DNA of 6,461 bases from Candidatus Vogelbacteria bacterium CG10_big_fil_rev_8_21_14_0_10_51_16 (GTDB lineage: Bacteria > Patescibacteriota > Minisyncoccia > Phycocordibacterales > JACRKE01), in NCBI GenBank assembly GCA_002774795.1, contig PCYI01000017.1:32361-38821 (forward strand). The letters are read 5' to 3'. The translations under genes and the position numbers were made by a program. The notes below the pieces were generated by a model, which saw nothing but the letters and a program-made list of their open reading frames with translations, did no database searches and was not told where the DNA came from. This document shows, in pieces, positions 1-4,629 of the stretch; the first letter of the stretch is position 1, and each line of letters starts with the position of its first letter.

Positions 1-1
1 G

Positions 2-24
2 CCCTCCCCTTAGGCAGGGGAGGG
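2..24. repeat. C/G-rich palindromic repeat, intergenic copy
   Basis: A perfect 9-bp inverted repeat (2-10 and 16-24) encloses a 5-base loop (TAGGC). The same design, 9-bp stem and 5-base loop with nearly identical arms, recurs inside the coding sequence at 1945-1967, in the opposite orientation. This marks it as a dispersed element and not a one-off hairpin. It lies about 100 bp past the stop of the exported-protein gene and could also act as a stable RNA end, but no T-run can be seen because the window ends here. Confidence 0.7.
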
Positions 25-63
25 AGCAATCACACTTAATCCCACAGGAAAGCCAGAGTACTT

Positions 64-88
64 AAAAAACAGCACGGCCGCAGCATGT
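64..88 (-). terminator. Possible weak terminator of the minus-strand cluster
   Basis: Read on the minus strand, a GC-rich stretch (about 70-88) is followed directly by six T residues (64-69), about 40 bp beyond the stop of the exported-protein gene. No clean stem forms in the GC-rich stretch, only short or mismatched pairings such as GCAC with GTGC across a long loop. The call rests on the T-run and position alone. The stronger hairpin at 2-24 is an alternative 3' end. Confidence 0.25.
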
Positions 89-125
89 CTTTGTGCCAAT
101 TTTATGCATTTTCATTTTCTGAACC

Positions 126-2756
126 TCAAAACATCGGCGGGGCGAAGAAGTCGAAACCGTTTTCCGCTCGGGGCGTACCCAGGATGTCATTGCCGTCGCG
201 GTCCAGATGGTCGCCGACAGTGTCGCTATACTCCTCCCAGCTCGCCGGGTCAGTGCCGTCGGCTCCCTCGCCCTCTACTTCAAATCTTTGCATGGTGATC
301 CTCCGCGTTTGGTCCTCGACGATTATCGATCCGCCAAAACACCAACCTCCACATTCGGCTACCGCCGGCGTGCGGTCTATTACTGTCTCCACCTCCCCAG
401 CTACATGCCGAAGCTCGAGCTCCTCCCCGTCGTTGTGGAGGGACCACTCGGAAGCCCCGGTGCCGTACACAAGATCGGCGACTACTGTGGCTACAGTCTC
501 GTCGTCGCGCCGCTCCAGAAGGTAGTAAGTATTGGGGCCAATGGTGCCAGTAAGGGCAATTGATGGTCCCTCGTCTGTGACTGATGCCAGTATCAAATTA
601 TCGAGAGTTAAGGTCTCACTCGTCATGTTCTTCAGCTCCAGCCACTCATCGAAGGCGGAGGCCTCTGTCCCCGCCCAGGCGATCTCATTGATGCGAATCG
701 GGGAGGTGTGTACTGACCAAGAAAACAGGGTGGAGGTGGCGCTGTTTCCCGATGTGTCATAAGCCCCGACGACAAACCGGTATGAACCCCCGTGGGCAAT
801 GGTGAAGGTTTGAGTGGTATCTATGGTGGAGGTAGTGGTTGTGCTCACTCCATCAAAGAAGTCCACTAGATAGTGGCTAAAATCATCGGCGGTGGTGCCC
901 CATGAGGCAGTGGCGGAGGTGGCGACTACCAAGCACGCGTCCGCAAGCAGAGAAAAGTCGCAGAAGGGAAGCGAGAGGGTAATGTCTGGGGGCATGCTGT
1001 CTGCCTCAGCTTCAGACTCCGGCTCTGGTTCCTCCCCCTGGTCAGGGGGAGGCTGGGAGGGGGTAGTCTCGTCTTCCTCTGGTTCAGATTCAGCGACTAC
1101 GCCATCATCTTCCGCAAGCACTAACACCACAGGGACGCTTGCTCCTCCACCCCCGCCAAAGCCGGCCGAGGAGCTTACGCCGAAAAGGTCGAAGAGCTCT
1201 TGTGCACCATCTTCCGTAACGAACACGACCACCGTTTCTTCTCCGGAGGAAAGAGGCGGTGGCGGAGATTCAGAAAATGGGTTTTCAGGTGGCTCTACTC
1301 TTGATTCAGTACCTTGTGCGCTGTCAATATCTTCGAGAGTGACGGCAGAGAGGTCAAGGTTCTGAATGGCGGCCAGACTGCCAACCACCGGTGGGACGGC
1401 CACGATGCGGATGGTGCGTGAGGCTTGGTTCGCGGTTGAGGGAGTGCCTTGTGGGGAGCCGGATGCCTCGATGACGCTCGAGATGGCAGAGAAGAGAGAG
1501 GCCGTACCAGCGCTTACTCCTTGCCCGAGGCCGAGGGCAGGCGAGGCGGTGGCCGAGCTTGTGCTTCCAAAAAGAGAACCGAGACCGGAGCCCACACTGG
1601 CCCTGAAGTTGGAGAGCAAAGAAAAGGTGCCGTTAGCGGCCCTTGCGATGAGACTCCCTGTGCTAAAGATAACAGAACGGGTGGCAAGGGCCGTGGCCCC
1701 CACGGCGCTGTTGGCTGTGTCGAGCGCAAATATCACCCCGCGGCCAGTTGCCAGGGCGATTCCGGAGCCTATGGTCCAAGCGGCCACGGGGGTGTTTACC
1801 ACCACCACCTGGGCCACTGGGTCGGCCACCGCAAAGGCCAGACCCTTTGCCTTGTGCGTGAGCGTCAATCGAGGCGGCGAGATGCATAGCCCCTCCCCCT
1901 GCCTGGAATCAGCACTGCCCCCTCCCATGCCCGATGGTATTGCCTCCTCCCCTGCCTGAGGGGAGGATTGAGGTGGGGTGGGAGAGGTGGGGTGGGGTAG
2001 GTTCCCGTCCGCATCCATCTGCGGTATCGAGAGTGTCCCCAAGACAGTCTCGATACCTGCAACAATCTCCGCGCCCCGATGCTTTAGATAAACAGAGGCG
2101 AAGTTGTGGCCAAGGAGGTCGTCGCCGGGCTCGAGGTTGATGGTAGTGTTCGCAGGCAGAGTGCGCGTGAACGGCAAACGGGACACTAAACCGGCAATTA
2201 CTTTGTCGGAAGTGGAGGTCAGGTAGCGGCCTCGGCCCGGGAGGTCTTGTGCTCCGGCTACTCGGGAGGCGGGGTTAGCCACCGAGTAGATGGCGATTGA
2301 CTCGCGAGGAACACCTCCTGCATTTCCGGCTATTGTGTCGTAAAAAGAGTTGGCATAAAAATTGCCCTGGGAGTGGGCGACAAGGAGGAGCTTTCTGGTG
2401 TGTACTTTCTCGCTAGCGGTGGCGAGCATCTCCCGCAGGTCGTAGTCGTCGACAGTCTCCGTGTCAAGCAACCCCTGCGCCACCGACTTCAAAATATCCC
2501 CAACACCCCCGAGGTGGGAGGGGTTCAATAGATATTGATAATCTAGTTTCTCTCCTTTGTAATAATCACCAACTTTTGCTCTTAAGTATCTTTGATTGTT
2601 TCTTGCGCCCTCTTCGTTTGTAAAAACACCATTAATTCCTGAAATGGTATATCCGACATTCAAACATGCCTCAGACGCAAAAAGCGAAAGTGTAGGCACA
2701 GATAAAAACACCACAAAAAATGCCAACAAAGATGTCGTAAATGTTTTCTTTATCAT
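126..2756 (-). CDS. Exported multidomain protein: serine-hydrolase-like domain, low-complexity middle, C-terminal lamin-tail domain
   Basis: The 876-residue product starts at ATG 2756. A longer reading from TTG 2813 would put 19 poor residues before a clean signal peptide (MIKK, hydrophobic core, cleavage near FASEA, about residue 28) and overlap the upstream gene. Residues about 100-230 look like an alpha/beta hydrolase: a nucleophile elbow AHSQGN (Ser129) after a hydrophobic strand, a candidate Asp184 in TSTSDKV and a candidate His217 in GHNFASVYL. Residues 250-590 are low complexity, Ala/Gly/Ser- then Pro/Glu-rich, and carry in-frame palindromic repeats. Residues about 590-684 resemble an Fn3-type beta domain (AYDTSGNSA). 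From about 688, INEIAWAGT and DEWLELKN mark a lamin-tail domain (LTD, PF00932), a fold found in many secreted bacterial proteins. The protein probably acts at the cell surface or outside. Lipase/esterase activity is inference; no substrate can be named. The gene lies 23 bp behind its upstream neighbour, probably in one operon. Confidence 0.9.
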   Translation of the reverse strand: MIKKTFTTSLLAFFVVFLSVPTLSLFASEACLNVGYTISGINGVFTNEEGARNNQRYLRAKVGDYYKGEKLDYQYLLNPSHLGGVGDILKSVAQGLLDTETVDDYDLREMLATASEKVHTRKLLLVAHSQGNFYANSFYDTIAGNAGGVPRESIAIYSVANPASRVAGAQDLPGRGRYLTSTSDKVIAGLVSRLPFTRTLPANTTINLEPGDDLLGHNFASVYLKHRGAEIVAGIETVLGTLSIPQMDADGNLPHPTSPTPPQSSPQAGEEAIPSGMGGGSADSRQGEGLCISPPRLTLTHKAKGLAFAVADPVAQVVVVNTPVAAWTIGSGIALATGRGVIFALDTANSAVGATALATRSVIFSTGSLIARAANGTFSLLSNFRASVGSGLGSLFGSTSSATASPALGLGQGVSAGTASLFSAISSVIEASGSPQGTPSTANQASRTIRIVAVPPVVGSLAAIQNLDLSAVTLEDIDSAQGTESRVEPPENPFSESPPPPLSSGEETVVVFVTEDGAQELFDLFGVSSSAGFGGGGGASVPVVLVLAEDDGVVAESEPEEDETTPSQPPPDQGEEPEPESEAEADSMPPDITLSLPFCDFSLLADACLVVATSATASWGTTADDFSHYLVDFFDGVSTTTTSTIDTTQTFTIAHGGSYRFVVGAYDTSGNSATSTLFSWSVHTSPIRINEIAWAGTEASAFDEWLELKNMTSETLTLDNLILASVTDEGPSIALTGTIGPNTYYLLERRDDETVATVVADLVYGTGASEWSLHNDGEELELRHVAGEVETVIDRTPAVAECGGWCFGGSIIVEDQTRRITMQRFEVEGEGADGTDPASWEEYSDTVGDHLDRDGNDILGTPRAENGFDFFAPPMF
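1031..1052. repeat. In-frame palindromic repeat inside the exported-protein gene (copy 2)
   Basis: The arms 1031-1040 and 1043-1052 are perfect reverse complements (10 bp) around GT. In the gene's frame it encodes PSQPPPDQGEE (residues about 566-576), which aligns codon for codon, without gaps, to PPQSSPQAGEE encoded around 1945-1967. It is therefore probably a diverged member of the same element family, read in the same frame and orientation. Confidence 0.55.
1891..1905. repeat. Possible half copy of the palindromic repeat
   Basis: One arm plus loop (CCTCCCCCTGCCTG) matches the arm and loop at 1946-1958 with a single extra C. The second arm is missing. It lies about 40 bp from the full copy and together they encode most of residues 254-293. 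It may be a decayed neighbour copy or part of a larger composite element, though C-rich sequence makes chance similarity more likely. Confidence 0.35.
1945..1967. repeat. In-frame palindromic repeat inside the exported-protein gene (copy 1)
   Basis: The arms 1945-1953 and 1959-1967 form a perfect 9-bp stem with a 5-base loop (GCCTG). It matches the intergenic repeat at 2-24, in inverted orientation, at all but about one position of the core. In the gene it encodes SSPQAGEE (residues about 264-271). The minus-strand codon at 1956-1958 is CAG (Gln), where the intergenic copy has TAG, so this version keeps the reading frame open. Confidence 0.7.
1971..1997 (+). other. G-rich tract with a G-quadruplex motif
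   Basis: Four G-runs (1975-1978, 1980-1982, 1989-1992, 1994-1997) are separated by loops of 1, 6 and 1 bases, which fits the usual G3+N1-7 quadruplex pattern. It is built from a 12-bp direct repeat (AGGTGGGGTGGG at 1971-1982 and 1985-1996). It lies on the template strand of the exported-protein gene, directly beside the palindromic repeat, and encodes the Pro/Thr-rich stretch HPTSPTPP. Folding is predicted from pattern only. Confidence 0.5.
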
Positions 2757-2779
2757 GTGCTTACTTGGCAGGTTTGAGC

Positions 2780-3430
2780 TCAATTTGGCAACAAAGAAAG
2801 TTCTATGTCGCAAGGAATTGAGTCATCTATCCTTCCGCTCTTTAGCTTGGAATAAAAGTCGTCATGTGTCTTTTTCCTAGCCTCTGTATTAAACTGCTCT
2901 TCGAAGATAAAGCTTAAATACACATCTTCGCCAAATACAAGATCGAAGCCAAGTCCTTCAGAACCAGACTCATGAATCTCTGATATACAGAAAAATGCTC
3001 TGTCTTGCATATTAGCAATTTCTCCTACTATTCCGGAGTTTATTCTTGGTTGTCTCTCCATCTGCAACGCGAGCGCATACTGAAGAAGGACAGCGCGGGT
3101 GCGGGCGGAGTCTGGGTAGCGCTCGAAGATGGCGAGCTCGACATCGTCGCGGATGCCGTTCTCATTTACATCTACCCCGGCGACCGTAGTGTCGTAGTAG
3201 GCGCGGATGTCGGCCTCGCTCGGATTAACGTTGCCCGCCATCACCAAAACTTCGGCGGGCAAAGGTGGCAGGTTCTCCCCCGTCACATCCGCGAGAGTCA
3301 GCTTTGTGGCATGAATCCTCGCCACCTCCGCCTCAGTGCGCTTCGCCTCCCACATCCCCACCCCGCGATAGAGGACAAGTACGACAAAAGCAAAGAGAAT
3401 CACCCATCCGATTTTTTTAAGTATAGACAT
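2780..3430 (-). CDS. Membrane-anchored protein with EF-hand-like calcium loop
   Basis: The 216-residue product starts at ATG 3430, giving MSILKK followed by one hydrophobic segment (about 7-22): a signal anchor with the rest probably outside the membrane. An in-frame ATG at 3472 would add 14 residues; neither start has a clear Shine-Dalgarno sequence, so 3472 remains possible. Residues 87-98 (DVNENGIRDDVE) are a DxNxNG calcium-binding loop of EF-hand/dockerin type, with Asp/Asn at the ligand positions. The remainder matches no family I recognise; two cysteines (148, 207) could form a disulfide outside the cell. Base composition drops sharply after about residue 124, where the last 93 residues are far more AT-rich. 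The gene stands 23 bp before the exported lamin-tail gene and 74 bp after the small acidic gene, so co-expression is likely. Calcium binding is inferred from the motif. Confidence 0.8.
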   Translation of the reverse strand: MSILKKIGWVILFAFVVLVLYRGVGMWEAKRTEAEVARIHATKLTLADVTGENLPPLPAEVLVMAGNVNPSEADIRAYYDTTVAGVDVNENGIRDDVELAIFERYPDSARTRAVLLQYALALQMERQPRINSGIVGEIANMQDRAFFCISEIHESGSEGLGFDLVFGEDVYLSFIFEEQFNTEARKKTHDDFYSKLKSGRIDDSIPCDIELSLLPN

Positions 3431-3504
3431 ACCGTTTTTAATTATTTGCAAAAAATTAAAATGAAAGAACATCTCTCTTTTGATTCTGCGTTGGTTTAGT
3501 TTGT

Positions 3505-3753
3505 TTAGTTATACTCTCTACTTGGCTTTTCTTGCTCGCCTTCACTCTCTTGGACTTCCCTTTTTTCTCCTCCCTCCGCTCCAAACTGGTGTTTGATGAG
3601 TTGGGTGCGGGGGTCATGCTCGCGATGCCGAGGCGCCTCTGTGGCACCATCTTCACCATCTTCAAACATGTCGTCCTCGTTTCCTTCGGGTGGATATTGC
3701 GGGTCATCATTTAGATGGTCGGGCACAAGGTCGGTAATATACGTTTTTGCCAT
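3505..3753 (-). CDS. Small acidic hypothetical protein
   Basis: This 82-residue reading frame (MAKTYITDLVPDHLNDDP...) is very hydrophilic. It has an acidic stretch NEDDMFEDGEDG at residues 25-36 and a Glu/Lys-rich C-terminus, with no membrane segment or cysteine, so it is probably disordered and cytoplasmic. No family is recognised. Support comes from a good promoter about 25 bp upstream and its first place in a same-strand cluster. No Shine-Dalgarno sequence precedes the ATG, and the predicted leader is only about 20 bases. Another minus-strand frame (3456-3710, 84 residues, strongly basic) overlaps it almost completely. I prefer the acidic frame for its promoter spacing and balanced codon use, but which one is translated is not certain. 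Confidence 0.5.
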   Translation of the reverse strand: MAKTYITDLVPDHLNDDPQYPPEGNEDDMFEDGEDGATEAPRHREHDPRTQLIKHQFGAEGGEKREVQESEGEQEKPSREYN

Positions 3754-3779
3754 ATAGTGATTTAATCTTTTATGAACTT

Positions 3780-3807
3780 ATCATACCAAGTAACTCCAGA
3801 TGAGCAA
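3780..3807 (-). promoter_or_regulatory. Promoter of the minus-strand cluster (extended -10)
   Basis: On the minus strand a -35-like TTGCTC (3802-3807) is followed after 16 bases by TATGAT (3780-3785), preceded by TGG, giving an extended -10. Transcription would start near 3773, about 20 bases before the ATG at 3753. It would serve the acidic gene and probably the two genes beyond. Confidence 0.5.
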
Positions 3808-3892
3808 ATCGTGAGACTTCCGTAAAGTCAGTGGGTCTAGGATATTTTGGTTTTCGTTCGGCTGAACGGCAACCACCATTGAGCCGTCTCCC

Positions 3893-3939
3893 CCCCTTAT
3901 CCACACCCAGACACGACGTGTCTGGGTGTGGATAAGGGG
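3893..3939. repeat. Perfect 22-bp inverted repeat containing two DnaA boxes
   Basis: The arms 3893-3914 and 3918-3939 are exact reverse complements with a 3-base centre (GAC). Each arm contains the consensus DnaA box TTATCCACA (3897-3905 on plus, 3927-3935 on minus), so two boxes face each other 21 bp apart. Neither strand has a T-run after the hairpin, which argues against a simple rho-independent terminator. It could bind DnaA, extrude as a cruciform, or form a stable RNA hairpin. Confidence 0.85.
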
Positions 3940-4033
3940 AGGCACTATCTGTTTATCTGGATTCGTCTTGGGTAAAAATGGCCAGTGCCTATTTTTCATC
4001 TTCAATCTCATCAAACTTGCGATATGTCAAGGC

Positions 4034-4063
4034 TTGTGCTACGCTTTAGTTAGTTAGCACAAT
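4034..4063 (+). promoter_or_regulatory. Weak candidate promoter of the plus-strand gene
   Basis: TTGTGC (4034-4039) and CACAAT (4058-4063) are 18 bases apart. The match is poor, and an equal CACAAT in the second repeat unit (4070-4075) is a rival -10. The AT-rich setting before a strong ribosome site makes a promoter here likely, but its exact position is unsure. Confidence 0.25.
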
Positions 4064-4077
4064 ACTTAGCACAATAC
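4054..4077 (+). repeat. Perfect 12-bp tandem duplication
   Basis: TTAGCACAATAC occurs twice with no gap (4054-4065, 4066-4077), preceded by further TTAG units (4046-4053). It ends 42 bp before the GTG of the plus-strand gene, where a promoter or operator would be expected. The two copies could be paired protein sites or the result of slippage. Confidence 0.8.
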
Positions 4078-4104
4078 TGTAATTTGAATTGATGCAACTG
4101 CGTC

Positions 4105-4121
4105 AAGGAGGGGAATACGTG
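4105..4121 (+). promoter_or_regulatory. Strong ribosome binding site fixing a GTG start
   Basis: AAGGAGGGG (4105-4113) lies at ideal distance (7 bases from GGAGG) before GTG 4119. Upstream in-frame starts at 4089 (TTG) and 4092 (ATG) lack such a site and would place it inside the coding region. No other start in this window has a comparable site. Confidence 0.8.
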
Positions 4122-4538
4122 GGAAGAAAGAAGAATAAACACGCGGAGTTTCTCGTGGGCCAGGAGAAAACTGTCTTCCTTCTCCGGGAAATAGTGGTGA
4201 GCGTGCATCAGCCTAAGATGCGTGGCAAGAAGGGAGCAACGGCTACATCCACTAGAATTTTACCCGCAGGCCAGTATCGTGTTCTTCTAATTGCGAACCC
4301 AGTGATGGGTCGCAAGGTGGCAGATCCAGCTGTCGCCTACTGGTGGCAGTTCATAGATGAGTCGAGTCCGAACTGCATCGTAGGGACACTCAACGAGAAC
4401 GTCGCCCGTCATCTCATGCCCGCAGAGGAAGATGCCTCTGCTAAAAGGGAAGACACGCCTCGTGCGCATCAGACGAGCGAAGATAATGACGACCTCTTTT
4501 CAGAGGAGGTAGCCTTCGCCACTGGCACTGATGGGTAG
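4119..4538 (+). CDS. Hypothetical protein, 139 residues
   Basis: The protein begins at GTG 4119, fixed by the Shine-Dalgarno sequence. It has a basic N-terminus (GRKKNKHAEF), a probably folded core (about residues 10-100) with beta-like stretches (TVFLLREIVVSVH, QYRVLLIANPVM, AYWWQFID), and a charged, acidic C-terminal tail (about 101-139, including SEDNDDLFSEE). No signal peptide or membrane segment is seen, so it is probably cytoplasmic. I do not recognise the family; basic residues at the N-terminus and around 34-39 (MRGKKG) would allow nucleic-acid binding, but that is speculation. It is the only plus-strand gene here, divergent from the acidic-protein cluster and convergent with the GHKL ATPase. 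Its own promoter region, strong ribosome site and clear terminator imply an independent, well-translated unit. Confidence 0.8.
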   Translation: MGRKKNKHAEFLVGQEKTVFLLREIVVSVHQPKMRGKKGATATSTRILPAGQYRVLLIANPVMGRKVADPAVAYWWQFIDESSPNCIVGTLNENVARHLMPAEEDASAKREDTPRAHQTSEDNDDLFSEEVAFATGTDG

Positions 4539-4592
4539 TCCGGCTCGTGCTCTCGACACCGCACAGAGACCATAACTCCATTCCAGTACACG

Positions 4593-4620
4593 GTCGGCCC
4601 CTCCAGGCCGACTTTTCCTT
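4593..4620 (+). terminator. Rho-independent terminator of the plus-strand gene
   Basis: GTCGGCC (4593-4599) and GGCCGAC (4606-4612) form a perfect 7-bp stem with a 6-base loop, followed directly by TTTTCCTT. It lies 54 bp after the stop codon. The minus strand has no T-run after the hairpin, so it works for the plus-strand gene and not clearly for the convergent ATPase. Confidence 0.85.
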
Positions 4621-4629
4621 TGGCGGTCT

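Larger units (their letters stand above)
3754..4118. other. Divergent intergenic region with hairpins and DnaA boxes
   Basis: This 365-bp gap between divergent genes holds, in order: a minus-strand promoter (3780-3807); small hairpins with 5-bp stems at 3815-3829 (GACTT/AAGTC) and 3855-3868 (CGTTC/GAACG); a perfect 22-bp inverted repeat (3893-3939); an AT-rich stretch with TTAG repeats and a 12-bp tandem duplication (about 4044-4090); and a Shine-Dalgarno sequence. A 77-residue minus-strand frame spans it, but it has no ribosome site and is largely dictated by the palindrome. No tRNA is evident. Confidence 0.6.

Noticed and set aside
85..2140. Several long plus-strand frames across the exported-protein gene
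   Set aside because: They are shadows of the high-GC minus-strand gene, rich in Arg/Ser/Pro and without recognisable domains or ribosome sites.
2757..2813. Longer N-terminus of the exported protein from TTG 2813
   Set aside because: It would overlap the preceding gene and bury a good signal peptide that begins at ATG 2756.
3781..4014. 77-residue minus-strand reading frame
   Set aside because: It has no ribosome site, runs through the perfect palindrome and the promoter zone, and part of its sequence is dictated by the inverted repeat.
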